Counted from the first letter of the stretch, positions 15,682-25,260 are shown. The stretch: DNA of 33,986 nucleotides from Pseudanabaena sp. CAN_BIN31 (GCA_026785865.1 JAJAZG010000324.1:1-33986), one strand, 5' to 3'. Numbers and translations: made by a program. The notes: generated by a model from the letters alone, not told the origin.

Positions 15682-16713
15682 CTACACGAAGATCAGCGAT
15701 CGCGTACCTGCGATCACTTCACCAATGCGATCGCTCACAAAACCTTGCGATTGAAAATAGGCGATCGCCTGATCTGCTTTTGCGGAATCGACAACTACTG
15801 CCATGCCAATCCCCATATTAAAAGTATTGAACATATCGAGTTCAGGAACTTCACCTTCAGCCGCTAGCCACTGAAACATGGCAGGAATCTGCCAACTATT
15901 GCGAACAATCTGCACCGCTTGACCATCACCGAGGCAACGGGGCAAATTTTCAGGTAAGCCGCCGCCTGTAATATGGGCGAGTCCATGAATGCCTAGATTT
16001 GCCTTGAGCGCTGCCAAAACTGGCTTTACATAAATCTGGGTCGGTGTGAGAAATACTTCGGCTAAGGTCAAATCTTTAGTTTCTGGCGAAATTTTTAACT
16101 TTTCACCCCAGCCATAACTTTTGGTTTCAATAATTTTGCGAACAAGGCTGTAGCCATTGCTATGAATACCTGAACTGGCTAAACCAATCACGACATCGCC
16201 AACGTTTACTTGTGTACCATTGAGCATTTCTGACTTTTCGGCGATCGCCACACAAAAGCCCGCCGCGTCATATTCGCCGACACCGTAAAACCCTGGCATT
16301 TCCGCCGTTTCACCACCAAGCAATGCACAACCTGCCATCTGACAACCATCAGCGATACCCTTGACGACTTCCGCAAGTTGATCGGGTTCGAGCTTACCTG
16401 TCGCTAAATAATCCAAGAAAAATAATGGCTCTGCGCCAGAGGTCAGCACATCATTTACACACATCGCCACGAGATCGATGCCGATCGTGTCATGTTTATT
16501 TGCTGCTTGAGCAATTTTTAGCTTCGTGCCAACGCCGTCTGTGCCTGAAACGAGAACGGGTTGCCGATAACCTGTAGGTAATTCAAAACAGCCACCAAAG
16601 CCACCGAGATCACCCAGTACGCCTAGACGATGGGTTCTCGCCACCGAATCGCGAATTTTTTCAACGAAGGTACGACCTGCTTCGATGTCTACACCCGCTT
16701 GACGATAATCCAA
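15682..16713 (-). CDS. purM: Phosphoribosylformylglycinamidine cyclo-ligase (AIR synthetase)
   Basis: PurM closes the imidazole ring in step 5 of purine synthesis, using ATP. I chose the TTG at 16713, which gives 343 residues beginning [20 protein letters not shown], the normal PurM N-terminus, with AGAGG four bases upstream. A longer frame from a TTG at 16761 would start inside a hairpin and adds 16 unusual residues. Family motifs: [73 protein letters not shown] and [15 protein letters not shown]. The gene lies 65 bases after proC in the same direction, so cotranscription is possible, but a strong hairpin (16742-16770) stands between them. Confidence 0.92.
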   Translation of the reverse strand: MDYRQAGVDIEAGRTFVEKIRDSVARTHRLGVLGDLGGFGGCFELPTGYRQPVLVSGTDGVGTKLKIAQAANKHDTIGIDLVAMCVNDVLTSGAEPLFFLDYLATGKLEPDQLAEVVKGIADGCQMAGCALLGGETAEMPGFYGVGEYDAAGFCVAIAEKSEMLNGTQVNVGDVVIGLASSGIHSNGYSLVRKIIETKSYGWGEKLKISPETKDLTLAEVFLTPTQIYVKPVLAALKANLGIHGLAHITGGGLPENLPRCLGDGQAVQIVRNSWQIPAMFQWLAAEGEVPELDMFNTFNMGIGMAVVVDSAKADQAIAYFQSQGFVSDRIGEVIAGTRSLIFV

Positions 16714-16741
16714 AACCTCTAACTCCCAATTTGATCGCTTT

Positions 16742-16770
16742 CTGAGAGGATTGCTTCGCAATCCTCTCAG
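16742..16770. terminator. Hairpin between proC and purM
   Basis: Perfect 13-base arms CTGAGAGGATTGC (16742-16754) and GCAATCCTCTCAG (16758-16770) with loop TTC. There is no long T run, so it may be an attenuator, an RNA stabiliser or an inefficient terminator between two co-directional genes. Confidence 0.65.
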
Positions 16771-16778
16771 AATATTTA

Positions 16779-17573
16779 TTACTTGCCCAACTCGTCAGCA
16801 CGACGAGTTGCCGCAAGCACGGCTTCTATCATAGCGGAACGGAAGCCCGCTTTTTCTAACTGGGCGATCGCCGCAATAGTTGTTCCCGCAGGACTGGTGA
16901 CTTGATCCTTTAACTGAGCAGGATGTAGCTTAGTTTCGCTCAATAATTGCGCTGTTCCTAAGACGGTTTGCGTGGCTAATTGCATGGCGATCGCCCTTGG
17001 CAACCCTGCCGCCACACCACCATCTGCCATCGCCTCCACCATGAGCGCAACGTAAGCGGGCCCAGAACCCGATAGTCCAGTCACGGCATTCATTAGCGAT
17101 TCAGCAACTTCGACAACCGTACCGATCGCCTCAAAAATTTTTCGCACAGACTCAAGCTGAGTTGTGGTTACTGATGCATTAGGGGCGATCGCGGTCACCC
17201 CTGCACCCACTTGCGCTGGTGTATTTGGCATGGCTCGGACAATTGATTTAGAGGGAAACATCACCTCTAATTGCGCCAAAGTCACACCAGCCAAAATCGA
17301 CACAATACAGTCCGCAGGTGCATTTGCTAGCCCGATCGCGGCTGCATTTAGTGATTGCGGCTTAACTGCCAATAGCATAATCTCGGCATCAGCAGCTACC
17401 AAATTATTTGGCGTAACTTGTACGCCATACTGTTTCGCCAAGATGTCGCGACGTTCTTGGCTGGGATCGCTCACGCAGACATCGGATGGCAGATACATAT
17501 GACTAGCGATTAGGCGAGACAGAATTGCCTCACCCATTACACCGCCACCGATAATACTGAGATGAGCTTTCAA
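16779..17573 (-). CDS. proC: Pyrroline-5-carboxylate reductase
   Basis: 264 residues. ProC reduces 1-pyrroline-5-carboxylate to proline with NAD(P)H. The Rossmann fold starts [17 protein letters not shown] (GxGxxG variant with GGGVMG), followed by [29 protein letters not shown], and the C-terminal dimer domain motif [20 protein letters not shown]. The [20 protein letters not shown] block is the family signature. It lies downstream of sepF with a 28-base gap; the sepF-proC order is conserved in many cyanobacteria (known). Several HIP1 sites are present. Confidence 0.94.
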   Translation of the reverse strand: MKAHLSIIGGGVMGEAILSRLIASHMYLPSDVCVSDPSQERRDILAKQYGVQVTPNNLVAADAEIMLLAVKPQSLNAAAIGLANAPADCIVSILAGVTLAQLEVMFPSKSIVRAMPNTPAQVGAGVTAIAPNASVTTTQLESVRKIFEAIGTVVEVAESLMNAVTGLSGSGPAYVALMVEAMADGGVAAGLPRAIAMQLATQTVLGTAQLLSETKLHPAQLKDQVTSPAGTTIAAIAQLEKAGFRSAMIEAVLAATRRADELGK

Positions 17574-17601
17574 GGATTTATTAAACTACTAAAGTTGCGC
17601 A

Positions 17602-18192
17602 TTATTGTGCGAAACGGTTAACGGGTGCTTCGGCTGCCCATGCTGGCGCAGGTGAAGCAGTTTGACGTGCTACGCGAGGTTGAGGCATAGGAGCATCGTT
17701 TAATACAGAAGACTGTGAGCTAACTTGAACACAGGAAGGTGCAAACAAGAAGATGCTGTCGCCAATGCGTTCTTGATGTCCATCGAGGGCATAAGTACCA
17801 CCAGCCACGAAGTCAACGGCACGCTGAGCTTGGTCGGGATCCATCATCGTCAGGTTCAGCACAATTGATTTGCGCTCACGCAATGCTTGGATTGCTTGGG
17901 GCATTTCTTCAAAGCTGCGAGGTTCCATCACCATGACTTGGGACAAACCATTTGCGGCGTTGGGCATACCGATTACATTACTCATGTTGTCAGAGGTTGC
18001 TCTCAATGCTGTAGGGCGTTCACGAGTGCGGCGAGCTGGTGGCTCTTCTGGTTCTGGAGCGATCGCGCCATTATCTTCTTGATAAATGTCTTGATATTCA
18101 CGACTAGCAGCCGTCGCTTCATCATACTCATATTCGTATTCTTGAGTTTCAGACAAACCAACAAAATCCTTGAGCTTTGTAAAAATTCCCAT
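17602..18192 (-). CDS. sepF: Cell division protein SepF
   Basis: 196 residues. SepF polymerises under the membrane and helps anchor and align FtsZ. The N-terminus [13 protein letters not shown] is the amphipathic membrane-anchoring helix, followed by an acidic linker with [10 protein letters not shown], then the SepF core from about 84: [60 protein letters not shown] and [15 protein letters not shown] variable tail rich in P, A and Q ends the protein. Sits between pipY and proC. In other cyanobacteria pipX, pipY, sepF and proC can be clustered; pipX is not found here. Confidence 0.95.
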   Translation of the reverse strand: MGIFTKLKDFVGLSETQEYEYEYDEATAASREYQDIYQEDNGAIAPEPEEPPARRTRERPTALRATSDNMSNVIGMPNAANGLSQVMVMEPRSFEEMPQAIQALRERKSIVLNLTMMDPDQAQRAVDFVAGGTYALDGHQERIGDSIFLFAPSCVQVSSQSSVLNDAPMPQPRVARQTASPAPAWAAEAPVNRFAQ

Positions 18193-18411
18193 CGTAATTA
18201 ACTCCTAGTGTTTGCTCCTCAGTTTTTGCTTTGATGCCACAACATCATACTTCTAGACTAGATGAGGAGTTCAATCTAATAAAGCAGTCTTTTAGGGCAA
18301 AGACTTACTTTGTCTAGTCGCGTTTAATTGCCTTTACTGCCTAAAACAGTATTGACAAATATTTATCCGCAGACTGTAACCGATAACAGGTAAAAAAGCT
18401 AGATAGGGTTG

Positions 18412-18585
18412 TTAAGTTTTTTTAATACGACAAAAAACGACCTTTATTTGCTCAAGCTTCACAAGCCATATGGCTTGTAAGCTCTTTGATTTGTTCACAG
18501 CATCAATTCTGTAATTCAATTCTGCTAATAACTGAGAGAGTACAGATACAGATAGCAAATCATCTTCGACCAGTAAGATTTTCAA
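18412..18585 (-). pseudogene. Response-regulator receiver fragment
   Basis: A TTG at 18583-18585 with GGGAAAG just upstream opens a 57-codon frame whose first 30 residues read LKILLVEDDLLSVSVLSQLL then AELNYRIDAV. This is the beta1 strand, acidic pair (E-D-D) and first helix/second strand of a CheY-like receiver. After about 33 residues similarity ends and the frame runs out at TAA (18412), with no phosphoacceptor aspartate or lysine. It is probably a truncated remnant. It occupies part of the otherwise gene-poor stretch 18193-18629 between sepF and pipY; nothing else convincing was seen there. Confidence 0.6.
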
Positions 18586-18629
18586 GACTCTTTCCCGCCT
18601 TTGCGTAAGTAAGCTGTCTAAAACTAAAT

Positions 18630-19316
18630 CTAACTATAACCTGAAAAAATCTGGCTGCCAACCCGAATTATGGTCGCGCCTGCTTTGACCGCGATCGCAT
18701 AATCGGCTGACATCCCCATTGAAAGTTCTTGAATATTATGCCAACCACGCGATCGCAGTTGTACGGCTAGCTCACCGAGACGGCTAAAAACATCATAGGC
18801 TTGCGATTCATCTAAGCCAAGGGGCAGAATTGTCATTAGTCCGACAATATTAAGGTTCGCTAACTTTGCTAAATTCGGTAAATCCGCGATTAGCTCTGAT
18901 TCTGACCAGCCCGATTTGTTGGGATCATCAGCTAGTTTGACTTGCAATAAAAGTTGGGGGGATTTGCCAAGCTCAGATATGTGGCGATCGCATTGTTCGG
19001 CAAGACTAAGGCGATCGATCGAATGGATCCAGTCAAATTGGGCGATCGCTTGTTTGGCTTTATTACTCTGCAAACTGCCGATCATGTGCCAAGTGATATC
19101 GGTTAAAGCGGCTAATTCCGACTGTTTAAGTTTGGCATCTTGTACCCGCGATTCTGCAAAATCTCGCACACCCGCATTGTAAGCCGCACGAATTGCGGCG
19201 ATCGTCGTATATTTGCTGACAGCAACGAGTTTTACCTCTGGCGGGATTTGGTTACGGATTTTTTGGAGGCGATCGGCGATGATTGTAGCGATCGCATCAG
19301 GGTTAATTTCAGACAT
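18630..19316 (-). CDS. pipY: YggS/PipY-family PLP-binding protein
   Basis: 228 residues. PLP homeostasis protein of the YggS/PROSC (COG0325) family; in cyanobacteria it is called PipY. The sequence has VKLVAVSKYTTIAAIRAAYN, with the PLP lysine in AVSK, FAESRVQDAKLKQ, WHMIGSLQSNKAKQAIAQF with the HMIGSLQSNK signature, LLLQVKLADDPNKSGW, VGLMTILPLG and ELSMGMSADYAIAVKAGATI with the phosphate-binding GMSxDY. IIRVGSQIFSG ends the protein. It is single domain with no membrane segment. Upstream of the TAG the sequence TATAACCTGAA recalls the 16-bp direct repeat around the following accessory segment. Confidence 0.93.
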   Translation of the reverse strand: MSEINPDAIATIIADRLQKIRNQIPPEVKLVAVSKYTTIAAIRAAYNAGVRDFAESRVQDAKLKQSELAALTDITWHMIGSLQSNKAKQAIAQFDWIHSIDRLSLAEQCDRHISELGKSPQLLLQVKLADDPNKSGWSESELIADLPNLAKLANLNIVGLMTILPLGLDESQAYDVFSRLGELAVQLRSRGWHNIQELSMGMSADYAIAVKAGATIIRVGSQIFSGYS

Positions 19317-19359
19317 GAAATATAATTGGCAAGTTTAATGTATAAATTTTACTGACTAA

Positions 19360-19375
19360 TATAACCTGAATATTT
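19360..19375. repeat. Left copy of a 16-bp direct repeat flanking the helicase/toxin-antitoxin segment
   Basis: TATAACCTGAATATTT occurs here and again at 22753-22768, just before pheT. The two copies bracket the helicase-HNH gene and the toxin-antitoxin pair, between pipY and pheT. A partial form (TATAACCTGAA, 18635-18645) lies at the end of pipY. Confidence 0.75.
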
Positions 19376-19555
19376 TTGATTAGACTTCGTAGTAATAATC
19401 TTCTGCGATCATAGTCCTAGCGTTGAAATTTAAGGGATAGATTATATTTAATTGAGATACTTTATTTCGTTTTTTTGTTTTAAAAATCGATGTACTATGA
19501 TAAATTTATGTAAAGAAAAAGTAGACTTATTGATTTATTGGTAATCGGGAGCTTT

Positions 19556-21823
19556 ATGCAAACTTTCCAAATTGAGAAATCGGGAACGATACAAGTCAGT
19601 AGGGGTGAAAATCCACGAGATTTATACGAGCATCAAAACCAAGCTATTCAAGCGCTTGACAGGAAAAATTTAGCGCCATTTAAGGGGTTGTTAGTTTTGC
19701 CTACGGGTGGCGGTAAGACTTTAACCGCAGTTCATTGGATGCTTAAAAATTTTATCGACAAGGGGCAAAAAGTTCTATGGATTGCTCATCGTCACGAATT
19801 ACTCAATCAAGCTCTTGACACTGTAAAAAACAGTGCTTACCATTCAACAGTTCAGAATGTCAAAAAATTTAGGTATCGTATTATCTCTGGACATTCTAAA
19901 CACGATATTCCAGTCAATATCAAATCTACTGATGACATCATTATTGCGAGTAAAGATAGTCTGAACAGTGGCTTAATTTATCTGTTAGAAAATTGGGTTA
20001 ATCACGCGGAATCAATCCTATTGGTGATCGATGAAGCTCACCACGCATCTGCAAAGACATATCGCAAGTTAATCGAGAGCATTGAAAAAAACTTTACAGA
20101 TCGGAAAAAAAGTAAGAATTTTAAGATGCTGGGTTTAACCGCTACTCCTTTCCGAACTGAAGAAGGCGAGGCGGGACTTTTGAAAAAAGTGTTTCCAGAT
20201 GACATCATCTTTGCTGAACATTTAAGAACGCTGATCAATAGAGGTATTCTTGCTGAGCCAATCTTTGAGAGTTTAGAAACACAGCTAAATTTTTATCATG
20301 AACTGACCGACAGAGATATCAAATCAATTGAAGGATTCGATAAAATCCCAAAAGATGTAGCCGAAAAAATTGCGATGTCAAATGTTCGCAACAAACAGAT
20401 TGTCGATCATTACATCAACAATAGAGATAGATACAAACCTCTGCTAGTTTTTGCAATTGATGTAATTCACGCAATTACGCTAAACGAAGTTTTTAGGAGT
20501 AGAGGGGTTAAATCTGATTTTGTAGTCTCTAGTATTCAAAATGCTGGAACTGGTGCTACTGTTTCCCCTCAAGAGAATAGTAGAAAAATACAACAATTTA
20601 GGAATGGTGAACTTGAGGTATTGATTAATGTTGAAATGTTGACAGAGGGGACAGATTTACCAAATGTCCAAACAGTCTTCTTGACTCGCCCTACTACTTC
20701 AACGATTTTAATGACTCAAATGATCGGCAGGGCTTTGCGTGGGACTAGAGCGGGAGGCACGGACAAAGCTTATGTTGTAACTTTTATAGATGATTGGGAA
20801 AATAAGATAAATTGGGTAAACCCTGAAAAACTTCATATTGAAGAAGATGCCGAATTTATTGATCGAGACAAAGAGACAGCAAAGAAAATAGCTCGATTGA
20901 TCTCGATTGACAAAATCGAAGAATTCGCTCGAATTATGGATAGTTCGATAGATACAACTGAGCTAGAGAAATTAGATTTTCTCAAGCGTATTCCTATTGG
21001 CATTTATAGGTTTTCGATTCTTGAGCCTTATGAATCAGGGGAATCTGTCCCTCGAAATTATGACGTGCTTCTGTATGATGACACTGAAGAAGCTTATGAC
21101 AACTTTATCAACGATTTAGAGACTATATTCAAGCTGATTGATGCAGATGATCGAGAAGAATTATCAGAGGGTGAACTTGAATATTTATTGAATATTGTTA
21201 AGGACGTTTATTTCCCCAACAATCAATTTTTAATTGGTTATAGAGATGGTGATTTAACCAACATTCTTAGATTCTATGCTCAAAAGCAGATTAGACCAGA
21301 ATTTCTTGCATTTAGCGAAAAGAGAAAATGTAATTTAGCGATCGTTGCTAGACATATTTACGATAATTCGCTAGGTGGCAGAGCTAAAACCGATTATGTC
21401 GATTCACTTTGGGATAACGAAAGATCTTTCTGGCGTGTCCTTTTTGGCTCTAAATTATATTTCAAAAAGCAGCTACATATTGAAACCTGCAAGCTTGAGG
21501 GTGATTATGGCGACACAGTGTCAACTCCACCAGTATTAATTCCTGATGATGTGCCACTTACAGACCTCACCCTAAATGAAATTAAAGAAAGAGATCCTTT
21601 CGAGTATAGAAAAATCAAAGATGCTGTCTTTGCTAAATACTCGGCAGATGGTTTTATTTGGTGTGCTGTAAGTAAATTTAAAAGCCAAAGTCGTAATGAT
21701 TTTCAGATTGACCATATTCAACCCATGTCTCAGGGAGGTAAAACAGTGCTAAACAACCTTCAAGTTTTATCGCGCAAGGCTCATATAGAGAAAACAACAT
21801 TAGAGAATATGAATAATCACTAA
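19556..21823 (+). CDS. SF2 DEAH helicase with C-terminal HNH domain
   Basis: 755 residues from the ATG at 19556, which has GGGAG four bases upstream; an in-frame TTG at 19538 is less likely. Helicase motifs: LLVLPTGGGKTLTAVHWM (motif I, about 46-62), LLVIDEAHHASAKTY (DEAH, about 155-169), MLGLTATPFRTEEGEAG (III), and motif VI in QMIGRALRGTRAGG. Residues about 400-690 carry no named domain. The end reads RNDFQIDHIQPMSQGGKTVL then NNLQVLSRKAHIEKTT, an HNH core (DH...N...H) without the CxxC zinc pairs. Helicase-nuclease fusions of this type are often phage defence proteins; this role is inferred. No perfect HIP1 octamer was seen. Confidence 0.85.
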   Translation: MQTFQIEKSGTIQVSRGENPRDLYEHQNQAIQALDRKNLAPFKGLLVLPTGGGKTLTAVHWMLKNFIDKGQKVLWIAHRHELLNQALDTVKNSAYHSTVQNVKKFRYRIISGHSKHDIPVNIKSTDDIIIASKDSLNSGLIYLLENWVNHAESILLVIDEAHHASAKTYRKLIESIEKNFTDRKKSKNFKMLGLTATPFRTEEGEAGLLKKVFPDDIIFAEHLRTLINRGILAEPIFESLETQLNFYHELTDRDIKSIEGFDKIPKDVAEKIAMSNVRNKQIVDHYINNRDRYKPLLVFAIDVIHAITLNEVFRSRGVKSDFVVSSIQNAGTGATVSPQENSRKIQQFRNGELEVLINVEMLTEGTDLPNVQTVFLTRPTTSTILMTQMIGRALRGTRAGGTDKAYVVTFIDDWENKINWVNPEKLHIEEDAEFIDRDKETAKKIARLISIDKIEEFARIMDSSIDTTELEKLDFLKRIPIGIYRFSILEPYESGESVPRNYDVLLYDDTEEAYDNFINDLETIFKLIDADDREELSEGELEYLLNIVKDVYFPNNQFLIGYRDGDLTNILRFYAQKQIRPEFLAFSEKRKCNLAIVARHIYDNSLGGRAKTDYVDSLWDNERSFWRVLFGSKLYFKKQLHIETCKLEGDYGDTVSTPPVLIPDDVPLTDLTLNEIKERDPFEYRKIKDAVFAKYSADGFIWCAVSKFKSQSRNDFQIDHIQPMSQGGKTVLNNLQVLSRKAHIEKTTLENMNNH

Positions 21824-21845
21824 AGTGTAATTGAGGAAAATCAGC

Positions 21846-21950
21846 ATGACTCTTAAAGAATTGATCTATGCAGAAATTAGCAAGATTGAGGAAGACAACC
21901 TCGATGAGCTATACGAATTTGTCAAGCGATTTGCAAATTGGGAATATTAA
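21846..21950 (+). CDS. Very short antitoxin-like ORF, 34 codons
   Basis: ATG at 21846 follows the helicase stop by 22 bases. The peptide MTLKELIYAEISKIEEDNLD then ELYEFVKRFANWEY looks like the N-terminal helix pair of DUF2281-type antitoxins of cyanobacteria. It is shorter than most of these, so it may be a truncated remnant. A further open stretch at 21998-22060 ends TEYLTQGEEITINWGDE, possibly another decayed tail. Low confidence as a functional gene. Confidence 0.4.
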   Translation: MTLKELIYAEISKIEEDNLDELYEFVKRFANWEY

Positions 21951-22084
21951 TTTATATATAGAAGTCCTGAGTCGGGAAAAGCTACTGAAAAATTCAGATG
22001 TATGTAACAGAATACTTAACTCAAGGTGAAGAGATAACGATCAATTGGGGCGATGAATAGTTTAAAACGTTAAGAGTAAATTTT

Positions 22085-22303
22085 ATGATAGGAAACACAA
22101 CAACTATGGAAACCCAAATGCTCAGAGATATTATTAAAGAAAGTATTCGCGAAGTTTTGAGAGAAGAGCGGCTATCTCTTTTTCTTGCATTAATCCCAGT
22201 TGTTAGCGATAAAGAAATTCGAGAAATCGAAGCAAAATTTGCTTCGCCGTTACAATATGCTCCTGAAGAATTTACCGATATGACCGACTGGATAAAAGCA
22301 TGA
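22085..22303 (+). CDS. Antitoxin partner of a RelE-type toxin, 72 residues
   Basis: The ATG at 22085 opens a 72-residue frame; a second ATG at 22106 would give 65 residues. The protein has a basic/acidic helix MLRDIIKESIREVLREERLS, then SDKEIREIEAKFASPLQYAP and the tail EEFTDMTDWIKA. No DNA-binding domain is clear, but the C-terminal acidic tail is typical of antitoxins that wrap the toxin. The stop overlaps the toxin ATG (ATGA at 22300-22303). Assignment rests on the coupled toxin gene, not on a recognised family. Confidence 0.7.
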   Translation: MIGNTTTMETQMLRDIIKESIREVLREERLSLFLALIPVVSDKEIREIEAKFASPLQYAPEEFTDMTDWIKA

Positions 22304-22578
22304 GGGTTAAACTTAGTAAAAATGCAATCAAATTCTTAAATTCTTTGTCATCAATAGACCAACAGCGAATAAGGGAAAAGCTGAAAATACTTTTAATCTC
22401 CATTGAAGAAAGTGGCTCAATCCCATTTCAAGAACTAGATATCAAAAATCTCAAGGGAGAATGGAAAGGCTATCAAAGAATGCGTGTAGGTAAAATGCGA
22501 GTTATCTTTTGTACAAGTGTTGAAGAGCTATTAATTTATGAGATTGACTTTAGAGGAGATATTTATAAGAAAAAATAA
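22300..22578 (+). CDS. RelE/ParE-superfamily toxin, 92 residues
   Basis: A compact RelE fold: N-terminal helix VKLSKNAIKFLNSLSSIDQQ, then RIREKLKILLISIEES, then strands NLKGEWKGYQRMRVGKMRVI with the basic R-MRVGKMRVIF core, followed by LLIYEIDFRGDIYKKK. Such proteins cut ribosome-bound mRNA (RelE) or poison gyrase (ParE); the GYQRMRVGKMRVIF stretch is the usual YRxRVGxxRV type, closer to RelE. It is coupled to the upstream antitoxin gene. Part of the second accessory segment. Confidence 0.87.
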   Translation: MRVKLSKNAIKFLNSLSSIDQQRIREKLKILLISIEESGSIPFQELDIKNLKGEWKGYQRMRVGKMRVIFCTSVEELLIYEIDFRGDIYKKK

Positions 22579-22752
22579 AATTATATAAATTGCCAAATTA
22601 AGTATGTCTAAAAGATTCAAACTCCAATTGATTTTGCGGCTAATATTGGGTTGTGTAGGAATGGATAAAAGAATATTGGCATGGTTTGAGATACTTTCGC
22701 GATCGCCATAAATGCGATCGCCATTTTTAGACTACAGATTTTGCTAAAATAC

Positions 22753-22768
22753 TATAACCTGAATATTT
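22753..22768. repeat. Right copy of the 16-bp direct repeat
   Basis: TATAACCTGAATATTT, identical to 19360-19375, lies 30 bases before the pheT start codon. It may also overlap the pheT promoter, so the match could be a shared regulatory element instead of an insertion scar. Confidence 0.75.
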
Positions 22769-22798
22769 CTTAATACCACTTTCTCCCTAAATTTCCCA

Positions 22799-25204
22799 AT
22801 GCGTATCTCTTTGACTTGGCTCCGTGAACTTGTAGACTGCGATCTCTCGCCCGAAGAGCTAGAAGAAAAACTGACGATGGCAGGCTTTGAGGTCGAGTCG
22901 ATTGAAGACCGCAGGACTTGGGCTGAGGGAGTTGTGGTTGGTCAGATCGTCACGGCTGAGCGTCATCCCAATGCTGATAAGTTACAGGTTTGTAAAGTCG
23001 ATATTGGCAAACCAGAACCATTACAAATTGTCTGTGGCGCAGCAAATGCTAGACAGGGCTTGTTTGTGCCTGTCGCCACGATTGGCACTTATTTACCGAC
23101 AATTGATTTGAAATTGCGTCCGACCAAGTTACGCGGCGAACATTCTGAGGGGATGATTTGTTCACTATCTGAGATTGGTTTGGCTAAAGAATCAAGCGGT
23201 ATTCATGAATTTCCTGAAGGCGTGACTGTTGGTAGTGATGTGCGTCCACTTTTGGGGCTAGATGACGCGATCCTTGATGTAACTTCGACGGCTAACCGTG
23301 CTGATGCTTTGAGCATGGTGGGGATCGCCCGTGAGGTGGCGGCTTTGCTAGGTAAAGAAGTGCGCTTGCCTCTAGCAACTACAGATTTTCAACCCCAAGC
23401 CGCTAATTGGGTGACGGTGGAAGATGCGAAATCTTGCCCTGCTTATATCGGCACATTAATTAAAGGCGTAAAGGTTGCGCCGTCTCCCGACTGGTTGAAG
23501 CGCCGCGTGGAAGCCGCAGGAATGCGATCAATCAATAATATTGTTGATATTACCAATTACATTTTGTTGGAATGGGGACAGCCGCTTCATGCTTTTGATG
23601 CGGACACTTTGGGCGTTGGGATTAATGTTCGGTTTGCTAATGCGGGTGAAAAAATTAAAACCCTTGATGGAGCCGATCGCACTCTTACCACTCAAAATTT
23701 ATTAATTACCGCCGCCGATAAACCGATCGCGATCGCTGGCGTAATGGGTGGAGCCGAAACCGAGGTTTCTGAAAACACTACAAATATTATTTTAGAAGCA
23801 GCGCTATTTACGCAGGTCACCACAAGGCGATCGGCACGCGCTCAAGGGCTTCGCACTGAAGCATCGGCACGTTATGAACGCGGTGTTAATCAAGCGGCGA
23901 TCGAATCAGCGACCGCGAAAGCTATCCAGATGATCGTAGAACTTGCTGGCGGTGAAGTCGTAGAGCAGAGCATCATTGATGCGCGGTCTAAGGAAGTTCG
24001 CGTGATTGATTTGCGCTTGGTTAAAGTTTGGCAAATCTTGGGTGAAGTTGATCGCGAAGAAGAAGACGCATTAGCTTTGCTTTCTGAAGCTGAAGTCGAA
24101 CAAACTCTCAAAGTCTTATCTTTTGAACTAGAGAAACAAGTGATCGAAGAAGGTAGTTATGCCACTTGGAAAGTAACCGTGCCGCCCTATCGATATGCCG
24201 ACATTGAGCGTGAAATCGACTTGGTAGAAGAAATTGCGCGGATCTATGGCTATGACAAATTTGTGGAAACCTTACCCGCTCGAACTGAGTTTGGTTTCCT
24301 TTCGGCAGATCAAGAAGGTGGTCGGATGATCCGCGCTGCTTTCCGCGCGGTGGGCTTAACTGAAGTCATGCATATGTCTCTATGCAGCCCCACTGATTCT
24401 AATCAGGTGAAAATCAATAATCCTGTAGCGATCGAATATGGAGCTTTGAGGATTGATTTGCTCACGAATTTGATTGAAGCTTGCGCTTTTAATATCAATC
24501 AAGGCAATGGGATTTTGAATGGGTTTGAGATTGGGCGAGTGTTCTGGCTCGATGAAGCTGGCAGTGATGAAACCGATCGCATTGCAGGAATTTTTGGCGG
24601 CGATCCGACAGTTGGCACATGGCAACATAATTCTAAACCAATGAATTTCTATGAAGCCAAAGGTTTGCTAGATTCCGTATTCCATAATCTTTGCGTCACC
24701 GTCGAATACCAACCTGATCAAAAAGATGCACGATTGCACTCTGGTCGCACTGCGTCATTATGGATTTCAGGTGAGCGCCTCGGCACATTTGGACAGCTAC
24801 ATCCACAACTACGCGCCGAAAAAGAACTTCCCGATGAGATTTATGCTTTTGAGCTAGATTTCTACACTTTGTTGGATGCGATGATGAAAAAGTCGATTCC
24901 CATTTTCAAACCTTTTTCAACATATCCAACTAGCGATCGCGATATTGCGTTTTTCGCGCCACTCAGATTCACGGTTGCCGAGATTCAGCGATCGCTTACC
25001 CATGTCGGCGGCGAGTTGCTAGATTCCGTCACCCTCTTCGATCAATACATTGGTCAAGGAGTGCCTGAAGGTTCGCGTAGTCTTGCTTTTAGGTTGGTAT
25101 ATCGAGCTAGCGATCGCACCTTGACTGATGCTGATATTAATCCCGTCCATCAAAAAGTGCGCGATGTACTCGAAGAGAAGTTCCAAGCAACATTGAGAAG
25201 CTAA
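22799..25204 (+). CDS. pheT: Phenylalanyl-tRNA synthetase beta chain
   Basis: 801 residues, normal for bacterial PheT, which pairs with PheS to charge tRNA-Phe. In order: N-terminal [20 protein letters not shown], the tRNA-binding OB fold [20 protein letters not shown] with [14 protein letters not shown], the B3/B4 editing region around [21 protein letters not shown]5 with [20 protein letters not shown] and ARIYGYDKF, the catalytic-like core, and the C-terminal ferredoxin-like anticodon-binding domain [20 protein letters not shown] to [10 protein letters not shown]-like strands ([18 protein letters not shown]). pheS is not in the window. Four HIP1 sites were counted in the gene. Two stacked palindromes follow. 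Confidence 0.96.
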   Translation: MRISLTWLRELVDCDLSPEELEEKLTMAGFEVESIEDRRTWAEGVVVGQIVTAERHPNADKLQVCKVDIGKPEPLQIVCGAANARQGLFVPVATIGTYLPTIDLKLRPTKLRGEHSEGMICSLSEIGLAKESSGIHEFPEGVTVGSDVRPLLGLDDAILDVTSTANRADALSMVGIAREVAALLGKEVRLPLATTDFQPQAANWVTVEDAKSCPAYIGTLIKGVKVAPSPDWLKRRVEAAGMRSINNIVDITNYILLEWGQPLHAFDADTLGVGINVRFANAGEKIKTLDGADRTLTTQNLLITAADKPIAIAGVMGGAETEVSENTTNIILEAALFTQVTTRRSARAQGLRTEASARYERGVNQAAIESATAKAIQMIVELAGGEVVEQSIIDARSKEVRVIDLRLVKVWQILGEVDREEEDALALLSEAEVEQTLKVLSFELEKQVIEEGSYATWKVTVPPYRYADIEREIDLVEEIARIYGYDKFVETLPARTEFGFLSADQEGGRMIRAAFRAVGLTEVMHMSLCSPTDSNQVKINNPVAIEYGALRIDLLTNLIEACAFNINQGNGILNGFEIGRVFWLDEAGSDETDRIAGIFGGDPTVGTWQHNSKPMNFYEAKGLLDSVFHNLCVTVEYQPDQKDARLHSGRTASLWISGERLGTFGQLHPQLRAEKELPDEIYAFELDFYTLLDAMMKKSIPIFKPFSTYPTSDRDIAFFAPLRFTVAEIQRSLTHVGGELLDSVTLFDQYIGQGVPEGSRSLAFRLVYRASDRTLTDADINPVHQKVRDVLEEKFQATLRS

Positions 25205-25210
25205 AAATCT

Positions 25211-25255
25211 CCAAAAAGCTGTGACATACGCGCAGCGTATGTCACAGCTTTTTGG
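25211..25255. terminator. Palindrome after pheT, 21-bp perfect arms
   Basis: Left arm starts CCAAAAAGCTGTGACATACG (25211), right arm ends CAGCTTTTTGG (25255), loop GCA. It is one of the CCAAAAAGCT...AGCTTTTTGG family, with the same arm and loop lengths as the palindrome at 33909-33953. It probably ends pheT transcription. Confidence 0.9.
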
Positions 25256-25260
25256 TTTAA

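Noticed and set aside
16714-16761. Longer N-terminus of PurM from a TTG at 16761
   Set aside because: It would begin inside the 16742-16770 hairpin and add residues not found in PurM; the TTG at 16713 gives the normal MDYRQAG start.
22604-22711. 35-codon ORF (MSKRFKLQLI...) between the toxin and pheT
   Set aside because: No ribosome-binding site, no recognised family, and the end runs into two HIP1 octamers; probably chance.
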